Shown one piece after another: positions 1-8,401 of a DNA stretch of 54,275 nt. Source of the DNA: Clostridia bacterium (GTDB lineage Bacteria > Bacillota > Clostridia > Saccharofermentanales > Saccharofermentanaceae); the NCBI GenBank assembly GCA_024403755.1, contig JAKSRF010000003.1, positions 1 to 54,275 on the forward strand. The letters run 5' to 3'. The notes beneath the pieces are model-generated. The model searched no databases, was not told where the DNA came from, and worked only from the letters and a program-made list of their open reading frames with translations. Positions within the stretch are counted from its first letter, which is position 1. Each line of letters begins with the position of its first letter. The translations under genes and the position numbers were made by a program.

Positions 1-10
1 ATTAAGAAGT

Positions 11-862
11 ATGGATGATTATATTAAATTAATGCCGGCCTATTGTTTGGATTTTCATTGCATTGCAGACAAGTGTAAGCATACGTGTTGTGCGGGTTGG
101 GAAATAGACATAGATGAGATTTCTTTGAAGCGTTACAGTTCCGAGCAGGGAGAGCTCGGTATCAGGCTGGCTTCCAATATCGAGAACGGGGCTTTTCGAC
201 TTGGAGAGGATGAGAGATGTCCTTTTTTGAACAGCCGCAATTTGTGCGATTTGATTCTTGCAAAAGGTGAGAATTATCTTTGTGATATCTGTAAGGAGCA
301 TCCGCGATTCTATAATTACCGCGGGGATACAGAGGAGTCGGGAATCGGCTTATGCTGTGAGGAAGCAGCACGAATTATACTCGGTGCCGAAGACAGAAGC
401 ATAATCGTTTTGAACGGTCAGTTGTCTTCTGAAGAAGCCAAACTTCTCAAAAGAAGAGAGAACTTTATATTGAGCTTGGCGGCTCAGTTACTGTGTTCAA
501 ATCCGACAAGTGAGAATTTTGATTTGTTTTTCCTTTGCGAAAATCTTGATTCAGAGTGGCCTGATATTCTGAAAAAGGCATCCCAACTTCAAAATTATGT
601 TAATCCGTCAGATAAAGGCTGCACGCTTGCAATAATGAATCTTGTTGCATATTTGGTTTACAGATATTGGAATGAGAGCATAGAGTACGGAGAAGATAAA
701 CTGCAAAGGTTTGTCAAAGATTGCGTGAATGTAGTTAAAGCAGTTTACGTAGTGCGTGCCGGTGACAGAAAATTTGATTTTGAATTGTTTTGTGATACAG
801 CAAGATTGTTTTCATCCGAAATAGAGTATTCAGACATAAATACGGGACTTTGGTTTCGCTAA
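11..862 (+). CDS. FliB-like flagellin lysine-N-methylase family protein
   Basis: The N-terminus has the cysteine cluster of the FliB/YkgJ (CxxxCxxxCC) family: residues about 13-30 read CLDFHCIADKCKHTCCAGW, with a second cysteine group CDLILAKGENYLCDICKEHPR near residues 79-98 and LCCEE near 114. Such clusters are thought to bind an Fe-S centre or metal. FliB methylates flagellin lysines, but many members of this family occur without flagella, and no flagellar gene lies in this window, so the substrate is uncertain. At 283 residues it is shorter than my recollection of typical Clostridial members (about 350-400), and the C-terminal part is not recognisable. The ATG is preceded by AAGAAG. The gene probably belongs to whatever lies upstream of the window. 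Confidence 0.7.
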   Translation: MDDYIKLMPAYCLDFHCIADKCKHTCCAGWEIDIDEISLKRYSSEQGELGIRLASNIENGAFRLGEDERCPFLNSRNLCDLILAKGENYLCDICKEHPRFYNYRGDTEESGIGLCCEEAARIILGAEDRSIIVLNGQLSSEEAKLLKRRENFILSLAAQLLCSNPTSENFDLFFLCENLDSEWPDILKKASQLQNYVNPSDKGCTLAIMNLVAYLVYRYWNESIEYGEDKLQRFVKDCVNVVKAVYVVRAGDRKFDFELFCDTARLFSSEIEYSDINTGLWFR

Positions 863-921
863 TTTCGGCAAAGTTTCAACGATATGTACAAAATGTGTAA
901 AAAACTTGTTGACTTTTTGCA

Positions 922-950
922 TTGCGACAAAACGTAAATAAATATATAAT
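922..950 (+). promoter_or_regulatory. Sigma-A type promoter for the oxidoreductase operon
   Basis: The -35 is TTGCGA (922-927) and the -10 is TATAAT (945-950), with exactly 17 bases between them. The expected start near 957 leaves a short leader containing the ribosome site CAGGAGG at 968-974 before the ferredoxin ATG at 980. Confidence 0.7.
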
Positions 951-979
951 TGCTCTATTATATATGGCAGGAGGTTATT

Positions 980-1186
980 ATGGCTAAAGTTACATTTAAT
1001 GACGACTTGTGCAAGGGCTGCGGTCTTTGTGTAAATGCCTGTCCAAGAAAGATTCTCGCACTTGAGAAGGTAAGATTGAATACTAAGGGTTATCATCCTG
1101 CAGTATGCGTTGATCCTGATTCATGTGTAGGATGTGCGTTCTGCGCAGTTCAATGTCCTGATTCGGCAATTACAGTTGAAAGATAA
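980..1186 (+). CDS. 4Fe-4S ferredoxin, delta subunit of 2-oxoacid:ferredoxin oxidoreductase
   Basis: This 68-residue protein has two complete 4Fe-4S motifs: CKGCGLCVNACP (residues about 11-22) and CVGCAFCAVQCP (about 47-58). It is the electron-accepting delta subunit that passes electrons from the thiamine-dependent core to soluble ferredoxin. The ATG at 980 is chosen because CAGGAGG lies 5 bases upstream; a TTG further upstream in the same frame falls on the -10 promoter element and is not plausible. It is the first gene of a tight operon (15 bases before the alpha subunit). The delta-alpha-beta-gamma order matches VorD/KorD-type enzymes. Confidence 0.93.
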   Translation: MAKVTFNDDLCKGCGLCVNACPRKILALEKVRLNTKGYHPAVCVDPDSCVGCAFCAVQCPDSAITVER

Positions 1187-1201
1187 GAGGAGAATTCTGA
1201 T

Positions 1202-2278
1202 ATGGCACAAAAAAGAGTCTTAATGAAAGGTAATGAAGTAATTGCTGAAGCTGCTCTTCGTGCAGGCTGCAGAAATTATTTCGGTTATCCTATCACACCA
1301 CAGACCGAAGTAATGCATTACATGGCAAAGAAAATGGTCCAGATCGGTGGTAATTTTGTTCAGGCAGAAAGTGAAGTTTCTGCAATTAACATGGTTTACG
1401 GCGCTGCAGCAGCAGGTGCCAGAGTATTGACATCATCTTCATCTCCGGGAATTTCCCTGAAGCAGGAAGGTATCTCATATATTGCAGGCGCTGAGCTTCC
1501 GGCAGTTGTAGTAAATATTGTACGTGCAGGCCCGGGTCTCGGTGGTATTCAGCCGGCACAGGGTGACTATTTCCAGGCTACAAAAGGCGGCGGACACGGT
1601 GATTACAGAAATATTGTTATTGCTCCGGCTTCCGTACAGGAGCTTTATGAGCTTACTGTTGAAGCGTTTAATCTTGCTGATAAGTACAGAATGCTCGTTA
1701 TGATTCTTGGTGACGGTACTTTGGGTCAGATGATGGAGCCTGTTGCTTTCAGAGATGTTGAGCCGATTGAGGTATATGATAAGCCATGGGCTTGTACAGG
1801 ACGCGGTGATCGTAAGGAGCACAATACAATTACATCAATTTATATCGATCCTGATACACTTGAAGTTAAGAACAGAGAGCTTCAGGATAAGTATGCTCTT
1901 GTAACAGCTAACGAAGTTCGTTATGAGGCATTCGGTCTTGAGGATGCAGAGATTGTTATTACAGCTTTCTCAACATGTTCACGTATATCAAAGAATGTTA
2001 TTCGTCAGGCAGCTGAGCTCGGTATCAAGGTTGGTATGATTCGTCCTATCACATTGTGGCCGTTCCCGTCACAGATTATCAGTGAGACTGCTGCTAAGTC
2101 TAATGTTAAGGCTTTCCTCGATGTTGAGCTTAATGCAGGTCAGATGGTTGAGGATGTACGTCTTGCAGTAAACGGTCAGAAGCCGGTTTATTTCCACGGA
2201 CGTATGGGCGGAAATCTTCCTACACAGAAGGAAATTCTCGATAAGATTATCGAAATACATAATGGAGGTAACAACTAA
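1202..2278 (+). CDS. vorB: 2-oxoacid:ferredoxin oxidoreductase alpha subunit (VorB-like)
   Basis: This is the alpha subunit of a four-subunit thiamine-dependent oxidoreductase that decarboxylates 2-oxoacids to acyl-CoA and reduces ferredoxin. GYPITPQTE at residues 28-36 is the family signature of the N-terminal pyrimidine-binding domain, followed by a glycine-rich stretch (AGPGLGG near 108) and a C-terminal transketolase-like domain (about 215-340). The 358-residue length fits VorB/KorA rather than the fused PFOR. The sequence style resembles 3-methyl-2-oxobutanoate (branched-chain) enzymes, but substrate choice among branched-chain oxoacids, 2-oxoglutarate and pyruvate cannot be read from sequence alone. 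The stop overlaps the next start as TAATG. Confidence 0.9.
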   Translation: MAQKRVLMKGNEVIAEAALRAGCRNYFGYPITPQTEVMHYMAKKMVQIGGNFVQAESEVSAINMVYGAAAAGARVLTSSSSPGISLKQEGISYIAGAELPAVVVNIVRAGPGLGGIQPAQGDYFQATKGGGHGDYRNIVIAPASVQELYELTVEAFNLADKYRMLVMILGDGTLGQMMEPVAFRDVEPIEVYDKPWACTGRGDRKEHNTITSIYIDPDTLEVKNRELQDKYALVTANEVRYEAFGLEDAEIVITAFSTCSRISKNVIRQAAELGIKVGMIRPITLWPFPSQIISETAAKSNVKAFLDVELNAGQMVEDVRLAVNGQKPVYFHGRMGGNLPTQKEILDKIIEIHNGGNN

Positions 2279-3057
2279 TGGCTATAGTATTTCAACCAAC
2301 AGAAGGTTTAACAAAGAAGCCTTTGCACTATTGTCCGGGTTGTAACCACGGAATTATCCATCGTATTATTGCCGAGACTTTGGTAGAGATGGGACTTTTG
2401 GATGACGCTATCGGTGTTGCATCAGTAGGATGTACATATAACAGCTATGAGTACTTCTCATGTGACTTCGTTCAGGCTGCTCACGGTCGTGCACCGGCAG
2501 TTGCAACAGGTATTAAGCGTACACACAAGGACAAGGTAGTATTTACTTATCAGGGTGACGGTGACCTTGCTTCCATCGGTACAGCAGAGATTATCCACGC
2601 TGCTGCAAGAGGAGAGAAGATTTGTGCTTTCTTCGTAAATAATGCAGTTTACGGTATGACTTCAGGTCAGATGGCACCGACAACACTTCTCGGTCAGGTT
2701 ACAACAACTTCACCATTCGGTCGTGATGCTTCATATCAGGGTTATCCGATTAATGTAAGTGAGCTTATCTCAAATCTTACAGGTGCCGTATATGTTGAGC
2801 GTGTATGTGTTACTGACTATAAGAATATTATGAATGCCAAGAAGGCAATCCGTAAGGCATTTGAGTGCCAGCTTTCAGGTAAGGGCTTTGCTTTTGTAGA
2901 GTTCCTTTCCACATGTCCTACCAACTGGGGTAAGGAGCCTGTTGAGGCAATGGATTGGCTTAAGGAGAAGATGATTCCTCAGTATCCTTTGGGATGCTTC
3001 AAGGGTGCAGACGTTGACTTCACAAAGGCTGACGAGAATGAGGAGGTAAAGTCATGA
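2278..3057 (+). CDS. vorA: 2-oxoacid:ferredoxin oxidoreductase beta subunit (TPP-binding, VorA-like)
   Basis: This is the thiamine-diphosphate-binding beta subunit of the same enzyme. YCPGCNHG at residues 18-25 is the conserved start of the beta subunit. GDGDLASIG near 93-101 and the following NNAVYGMTSGQ near 121-131 form the GDG...NN motif that coordinates Mg-TPP. The length of 259 residues is normal for separate KorB/VorA subunits. It overlaps the alpha gene by one base and the gamma gene by four (ATGA), which implies translational coupling and equal subunit supply. Confidence 0.92.
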   Translation: MAIVFQPTEGLTKKPLHYCPGCNHGIIHRIIAETLVEMGLLDDAIGVASVGCTYNSYEYFSCDFVQAAHGRAPAVATGIKRTHKDKVVFTYQGDGDLASIGTAEIIHAAARGEKICAFFVNNAVYGMTSGQMAPTTLLGQVTTTSPFGRDASYQGYPINVSELISNLTGAVYVERVCVTDYKNIMNAKKAIRKAFECQLSGKGFAFVEFLSTCPTNWGKEPVEAMDWLKEKMIPQYPLGCFKGADVDFTKADENEEVKS

Positions 3058-3593
3058 TTGATTTTTCAGTTATTCTTGCCGGATTCGGCGGTCAGGGTAT
3101 TTTGTCAGCAGGTAAGATGGCTGCTGAAGCTGCTCTTTTCGAGGGTAAGGAAGTATCATGGTTCCCTTCATACGGTCCTGAGATGCGAGGTGGAACAGCT
3201 AACTGTTCAGTAGTTATTTCTGATGAGCCAATCGGTTCACCTGTTATCAACGATGCTGATGTAGTTATCTGTCTTAATCAGCCTTCTGCTGAGAAGTTTG
3301 AGGCTTCATTGAAGCCAAACGGAATTCTTATTATCGATTCTTCTTTGTTCAAGTTTGAGCCGACCAGAAAAGATATTAAGTTTATTGAGATGCCGGCTTC
3401 TGATATTGCTACTGAACTCGGAAATATGGCATTTGCTACTATTTCAATGCTTGGCTGTCTCTCGAAGTCAACAGGATGCTTCAGTCGTGAGTCATTTGAG
3501 TCATCACTTTATGAGGTTCTTCCTGAGAGAAGACATAAGCTTATTCCGGGTAACCTTTCAGCTTTTGATAAGGGTGCTGAATACGCTAAGTAA
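3054..3593 (+). CDS. 2-oxoacid:ferredoxin oxidoreductase gamma subunit (VorC-like)
   Basis: The gamma subunit opens with the family motif GFGGQGILSAGK (residues 11-22) and continues through WFPSYGPEMRGGTANC (about 43-58), which is characteristic of this subunit; it helps bind CoA in the complete enzyme. It is 179 residues long, normal for the family. Its ATG overlaps the beta stop. This is the last gene of the operon: it is followed by a probable hairpin terminator and more than 300 non-coding bases. Confidence 0.92.
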   Translation: MIDFSVILAGFGGQGILSAGKMAAEAALFEGKEVSWFPSYGPEMRGGTANCSVVISDEPIGSPVINDADVVICLNQPSAEKFEASLKPNGILIIDSSLFKFEPTRKDIKFIEMPASDIATELGNMAFATISMLGCLSKSTGCFSRESFESSLYEVLPERRHKLIPGNLSAFDKGAEYAK

Positions 3594-3631
3594 TCCTCTC
3601 GGATTATAAAATTGGTTATTTATATATGTCT

Positions 3632-3700
3632 AAAGGTGTTTTAGATTACTGTTGTCTCAGACGACGACATAATTCGATTCACCTTTGGGCATTTTTTATT
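3632..3700 (+). terminator. Probable terminator of the vor operon
   Basis: An inner hairpin pairs 3650-3656 with 3663-3669 (7 pairs, one G-U, loop of 6) and sits inside an outer stem AAAGGTG (3632-3638) / CACCTTT (3680-3686). A T-rich tract (ATTTTTTATTTT, from 3691) follows. The outer stem and T-tract look like a Rho-independent terminator; the spacing is longer than usual. Confidence 0.5.
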
Positions 3701-3855
3701 TTGCGTTTTTGTTGAGTAAATTGTATTTTTGATTGTCCCTTTTCGAAAAGCGGTTTTTGTACAAAATTAACTATTCAATATCTTGCTAATTGTAAATATG
3801 TTGTAAAGTTTACACAAAACATATTACAAAAAACTCATTTTTTTTGTATTTTTAA

Positions 3856-3885
3856 TTGGAGTTTATCAATGTTTTAAGATATAAT
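3856..3885 (+). promoter_or_regulatory. Promoter of the glycogen operon
   Basis: TTGGAG at 3856-3861 and a perfect TATAAT at 3880-3885 are separated by 18 bases. The leader to the glgB start is about 40 bases and contains TGGAGGA. A palindrome at 3739-3750 lies about 105 bases upstream of the -35. Confidence 0.6.
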
Positions 3886-3931
3886 TATCTCATATATCTG
3901 TTTTTGGGTTTTCCAAAGCAATGGAGGAATG

Positions 3932-5986
3932 ATGGAACAAGCATATTTATTTAATCGTGGCGAGGATTATATGGTATACAATTTCCTTGGCTCACGACCA
4001 TATAGTGACGGTGACGGAGAAGGTTATTTATTCAGAGTCTGGGCACCTAACGCAATTTCAATCAGTGTAATCGGTGATTTTAATAATTGGGATTCAGAGT
4101 GTAATTATATGTATCGTCTTGACAATACCGGCGTATGGGAATGCAAGATACGCGGAGCTAAGCAGTGGGACAGATACAAGTACAGAGTTATAGGAGCTGA
4201 TTCGCGTGCCTATGACAAGATAGATCCTTTTGCAAGACATTTTGAAACACGACCTAATAATGCGTCTATTCTTTATAACTTTGATGATTATAAGTGGGGA
4301 GACGGTGATTTCTGTTCAGGTCGTAAGGACGCACTCGATGTTGCACCGATAAATATTTATGAAGTACATCTTGGTTCTTGGAGAAGACATCCTGACGGTA
4401 ATTTCTTTACTTATCGTGAGATGGCATTGGATTTGGCTGAGTATTGTCGCAAGATGAACTATACTCATGTTGAATTGATGCCGGTTATGGAGCATCCGCT
4501 TGATGCTTCCTGGGGATATCAGGTAACAGGATATTATGCGGTTACCAGTCGATTCGGTACACCTGCAGATTTTAAATATTTTGTAGATATTATGCACCAG
4601 AATAATATTAAGATTATTTTGGATTGGGTACCGGCTCATTTTCCTAAGAATATAGAGGCACTTATTCGTTTTGACGGAACGCCGTGTTATGAGTATTCCG
4701 ATCCGCGAATAGGTGAGCATCGTGAGTGGGGTACGTACGTTTTCGATTATTCTAAGAATGAAGTAATATCTTTCCTTATTTCAAATGCGGTTTTCTGGCT
4801 TGAGGAATTTCATCTTGACGGTTTGAGAGTAGATGCCGTAAGCAGTATGTTGTACAGAAATTACGGAAGAACGCAGTATATACCTAATGTTAACGGCGGT
4901 ACTGAGAATCTTGAAGTTATAGAGTTTTTTAAGAAGCTTAACAGCATTATAAGAAAGAATTATCCGCATGCTATGATGATTGCTGAGGAGTCAACTGCTT
5001 GGCCGAAGGTTACGCACAAAGTAGAAGACGGCGGACTCGGCTTTACGCATAAATGGAACATGGGTTGGATGCACGATACGTTGGATTATTTTTCCACTGA
5101 CTCATATGCAAGAGGTTGGCATCATGATCAATTCTGTTTCTCTATGATGTATGCTTTCTCAGAGAATTTTGTATTAAGTCTTTCACATGATGAAGTAGTC
5201 CATGGCAAATATTCAATGATTGATAAAATGCCGGGAGACATATGGCGTAAGTTTGCTTCTCTCAGAACTCTCTATATGTATCAGATGAGTCATCCGGGTG
5301 CAAAACTTAACTTTATGGGTGCTGAATTCGGACAATTTATAGAATGGCGTTTTTATGAAGAACTTGAATGGTTCATGTTGGATTATGAATCGCACAGACT
5401 TCTTCAGGATTATTGTTCAGTATTAAATAAGTTCTATATTGATCATCCGCAGCTTTGGGCAGATGATCATTCATGGTACGGTTTTGAGTGGATAGATGCT
5501 ACGGATACACTTAATAATGTGTTTATTTACAAACGTGCTTGTCCTGGTGAGGAATATAAAGATATTTATTGTGCACTGAACATGGTTCCTAAGCCTTTGG
5601 AGGGCTATAAGATTCCGGTATACGAACCAGGTACGTACAAGCTTGTACTTAATACGGATGATATGTCTTTCGGCGGCAGCGGTTATCCTACCGGTGTTGA
5701 CGTTAATATGTGTATTAAGGCAGTAGAAGAGGAATATAACGGAAAACCGTATCATATAGTAATAAATATTCCTCCTTTGGCAGGTATTTACTTTATGAAA
5801 GTGGATGATCCCGTTGTTACGGATATAAAAGATACAGCAGTTAAGATTAAGGCTGTATCTTCGGCAAAGACGAAGACAGTTGCGAAGAAGGTAACGAAGA
5901 CAACAAAGTCAACTGCCAAGAAATCAACTGCAAAGACAACCAACAGAAAACCTTCATCGAAGGTCGATAAAACAAAAAAACAATGA
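3932..5986 (+). CDS. glgB: 1,4-alpha-glucan branching enzyme with Lys-rich C-terminal tail
   Basis: GlgB cuts alpha-1,4 chains and rejoins them as alpha-1,6 branches in glycogen. An N-terminal CBM48 domain (about 25-110, with FRVWAPNA and GDFNNW) precedes a GH13 barrel with its conserved regions: DWVPAHF near 230, GLRVDAVSSM with the nucleophile Asp near 300, AEEST with the catalytic Glu near 352, and LSHDEVVHGK near 415. The core ends near residue 630 and is followed by about 55 residues rich in Lys, Thr, Ala and Ser (for example TKSTAKKSTAKTT) that standard GlgB lacks. Two ATGs stand in tandem (3929 and 3932); the second gives the better distance to GGAGG. First gene of the operon; 28 bases separate it from glgC. 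Confidence 0.95.
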   Translation: MEQAYLFNRGEDYMVYNFLGSRPYSDGDGEGYLFRVWAPNAISISVIGDFNNWDSECNYMYRLDNTGVWECKIRGAKQWDRYKYRVIGADSRAYDKIDPFARHFETRPNNASILYNFDDYKWGDGDFCSGRKDALDVAPINIYEVHLGSWRRHPDGNFFTYREMALDLAEYCRKMNYTHVELMPVMEHPLDASWGYQVTGYYAVTSRFGTPADFKYFVDIMHQNNIKIILDWVPAHFPKNIEALIRFDGTPCYEYSDPRIGEHREWGTYVFDYSKNEVISFLISNAVFWLEEFHLDGLRVDAVSSMLYRNYGRTQYIPNVNGGTENLEVIEFFKKLNSIIRKNYPHAMMIAEESTAWPKVTHKVEDGGLGFTHKWNMGWMHDTLDYFSTDSYARGWHHDQFCFSMMYAFSENFVLSLSHDEVVHGKYSMIDKMPGDIWRKFASLRTLYMYQMSHPGAKLNFMGAEFGQFIEWRFYEELEWFMLDYESHRLLQDYCSVLNKFYIDHPQLWADDHSWYGFEWIDATDTLNNVFIYKRACPGEEYKDIYCALNMVPKPLEGYKIPVYEPGTYKLVLNTDDMSFGGSGYPTGVDVNMCIKAVEEEYNGKPYHIVINIPPLAGIYFMKVDDPVVTDIKDTAVKIKAVSSAKTKTVAKKVTKTTKSTAKKSTAKTTNRKPSSKVDKTKKQ

Positions 5987-6014
5987 AAATAAGGAATATA
6001 CGGAGGTGTAGTTT

Positions 6015-7271
6015 ATGGCTAAATTAGCCGTTGCAATGATTCTTGCCGGAGGACAGGGTGCAAGACTCGGAGTTTTAACAAAAAAGATTGCTAAGCCGGC
6101 AGTACCATTCGGAAGCCGTTACAGAATAATTGACTTGCCTTTGTCCAACTGCGTTAATTCAGGTATAGAGACTGTAGGTGTTTTGTCACAGTATCAGCCT
6201 TTGGCATTAAATACATATGTAGGAAACGGACATCCGTGGGATTTGGATCGTCATAATGCCGGTGCATATATTTTGCCGCCTTATCAGAAGACAGGTAAGA
6301 GCGACTGGTATAAAGGTACAGCAAATGCGATTTATCAGAATAAGGATTTCTTGGATGATTGTGATCCTAAGTATGTAGTAATTCTGTCAGGTGATCATAT
6401 TTATAAGATGGATTATTCAGAGATGATAGAAGCACATATAAGAAAGGGTGCCGATGCTACGCTTGCCGTTATTGAAGTACCTTGGTCTGAGGCTTCAAGA
6501 TTCGGTATTCTTAATACCAAGGATGATGATGTAATCACTGAATTTGTTGAGAAGCCGGCAAAGCCTGAAAGTAATCTTGCTTCTATGGGTGTATATGTAT
6601 TTACATGGGATGTGTTACGTAAGGCACTTATTGAAGATGAAGAAAATCCTGATTCAAATAATGATTTCGGTATGAATATTGTGCCGATGCTTTTGGCTTC
6701 AGGAAAGAAACTGTGTGCTTACAGATTTTCAGGATATTGGAAGGATGTAGGAACCATAGCTTCTCTTTGGGAAACCAATATGGATATTCTGGATAAACCT
6801 GAAGATATTAATCTTACTGACAGAAGCTGGAGAATTTACAGTCGTAACCCGGTTAAGCCTTCACATTTTATCGGAGCTGATGCAAACGTTGTAAGTTCAG
6901 CTCTTACAGATGGTTGTCGAATACACGGAACAGTTATTCATTCAGTATTATCAGATTCAGTAATTGTGGAGAAGGGAGCTGTTGTTAAGGATTGTGTTCT
7001 TTTCCCGGGTGTAACGGTAAAATCAGGAGCACATCTTGAAAGATGTATTGTTGATTTCGGTACAGTTATAGGTGAGAACGTCAAGGCAGGACCTTCAGTT
7101 GAGGGTGAGGGACCATATACCAATCATAAGATTTGCTCGGAGGGAATTGTTGTAATAGAGAGAGGACTTAAGATTAAGGCCGATTCTGTTATTCCGGGTA
7201 ACAGCATGATTGATTCCGACGTCAGTGTATCTGACGATCAGAATGTAATCGAAGAAGTATTTAGAGTTTAA
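6015..7271 (+). CDS. glgC: Glucose-1-phosphate adenylyltransferase
   Basis: GlgC makes ADP-glucose from glucose-1-phosphate and ATP, the committed step of bacterial glycogen synthesis. The N-terminal nucleotidyltransferase domain shows [20 protein letters not shown] (from residue 12), with [15 protein letters not shown] just after; [11 protein letters not shown] (near 125) carries the metal-binding Asp. The C-terminal third (about 295-400) is a left-handed beta-helix of hexapeptide-like turns. Length 418 is typical. The ATG follows GGAGGTG. In Firmicutes GlgC usually assembles with the GlgD-like paralogue encoded next. Confidence 0.97.
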   Translation: MAKLAVAMILAGGQGARLGVLTKKIAKPAVPFGSRYRIIDLPLSNCVNSGIETVGVLSQYQPLALNTYVGNGHPWDLDRHNAGAYILPPYQKTGKSDWYKGTANAIYQNKDFLDDCDPKYVVILSGDHIYKMDYSEMIEAHIRKGADATLAVIEVPWSEASRFGILNTKDDDVITEFVEKPAKPESNLASMGVYVFTWDVLRKALIEDEENPDSNNDFGMNIVPMLLASGKKLCAYRFSGYWKDVGTIASLWETNMDILDKPEDINLTDRSWRIYSRNPVKPSHFIGADANVVSSALTDGCRIHGTVIHSVLSDSVIVEKGAVVKDCVLFPGVTVKSGAHLERCIVDFGTVIGENVKAGPSVEGEGPYTNHKICSEGIVVIERGLKIKADSVIPGNSMIDSDVSVSDDQNVIEEVFRV

Positions 7272-7290
7272 TGGTAAGGAGACAAGCGTT

Positions 7291-8400
7291 ATGTTTACAA
7301 GTGTAATGGGCTTGATAGTAGCCGACAATAAGAAAATAACTTTGGGAGAACTTACCGGACCGCGTGCTTTGTCTGCCGTACCGTTTGCAGGAAGATATCG
7401 TATAGTGGATTTTATGTTATCCAATATGGTTAATACCGGGATAAAGAATGTAGGTGTTTTAACTTATAATAAATACAAATCACTTATGGATCATTTGGGA
7501 ACCGGTGCACCGTGGTCTCTTGACCGTAAGAATGACGGTCTCCACATTCTTCCGCCTTATGTTAACTCAGAGGCAACAAGTGTTGTGGGTGATGAGGAAT
7601 TAGCGGGTATTATAGATTTCCTGAGAACATCTCGTACAACTTATGTTGTTGTTGCTTCATCAAATGTGGTATTGAACACAAATTTTGATGAATTTATTAA
7701 AGCACATCAGGAGTCCGGAGCTGATATATCTGTTATGTATAATCGTGACAGCAATAAATGCGGAAGTCCTTGCTTTATTCTTGATACAGACGAAGATGAT
7801 TTTATAGTAGATATGCTCTACAATCCGGAGAGAAGTACTTCAAATAAGTGCAGTCTCGGTATTATTTTGTTGAGACGTGATCTCATGATAGATATCATCT
7901 CAAGAATGATGGCACACGGTGATTCTCATTTTGGTATTCATTCTTTTGTTAAGATGTATGATGAATACAGAGTCCGCGGTTTTGAATATAAAGGAACTGC
8001 ATTAAGGATTAACAGTGTGCAGACATATTTCAATGCCTCTATGGCATTGCTCGACGGAAGTGTAAGAGACAATTTATTTTGGTCAGGAGAGTCTGTTTAT
8101 ACCAAGATTAAGGATGAGGCACCTACTCTTTATTTTGAGAGCTCACAGGTTGCAAATTCTATTGTATCAGATGGTTGCAGAATCTATGGAAATGTCGAGA
8201 ATTCAATTATATTCCGTGGCGTTACCGTATCAAAGAATACGACGGTTAAGAATTGCGTAATAATGCAGAGTGCACATATCTCCGAGAATTGTCATTTGGA
8301 GAATGTTATTCTTGATAAGAATGCTTTTGTAAGACCGGGTGTAAGATTAATAGGTCATCCAAATTATCCTGTAGTAATCGGAAAGGGGGCAGGCATATAA
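7291..8400 (+). CDS. glgD: GlgD, regulatory paralogue of ADP-glucose pyrophosphorylase
   Basis: This is a degenerate GlgC relative of 369 residues. The nucleotide-binding loop at its start (IVADNKKITLGELTGPRALS) lacks the GGxGxRL signature of GlgC, while the substrate-site region SVVGDEELAGIIDFL and the C-terminal beta-helix are retained. GlgD is known to form heteromers with GlgC and raise its activity while having little activity of its own. It lies 19 bases after glgC, and its stop is separated by one base from the glgA start, so the ribosome site of glgA (AAAGGGGGCAGG) lies within the end of glgD. Confidence 0.94.
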   Translation: MFTSVMGLIVADNKKITLGELTGPRALSAVPFAGRYRIVDFMLSNMVNTGIKNVGVLTYNKYKSLMDHLGTGAPWSLDRKNDGLHILPPYVNSEATSVVGDEELAGIIDFLRTSRTTYVVVASSNVVLNTNFDEFIKAHQESGADISVMYNRDSNKCGSPCFILDTDEDDFIVDMLYNPERSTSNKCSLGIILLRRDLMIDIISRMMAHGDSHFGIHSFVKMYDEYRVRGFEYKGTALRINSVQTYFNASMALLDGSVRDNLFWSGESVYTKIKDEAPTLYFESSQVANSIVSDGCRIYGNVENSIIFRGVTVSKNTTVKNCVIMQSAHISENCHLENVILDKNAFVRPGVRLIGHPNYPVVIGKGAGI

Positions 8401-8401
8401 T

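Larger units (their letters stand above)
3594..3928 (+). other. Intergenic region before the glycogen operon
   Basis: This gap of 335 bases holds the vor terminator, a 12-base palindrome CTTTTCGAAAAG at 3739-3750, an AT-rich stretch with several TGTAAA/TTACAA-like words (3780-3835), and the glgB promoter at 3856-3885. No gene is visible. Confidence 0.6.

Noticed and set aside
1475-1822. 115-codon minus-strand frame inside vorB
   Set aside because: Fully contained in a strongly conserved gene, with no initiation signals; shadow of the plus-strand codons.
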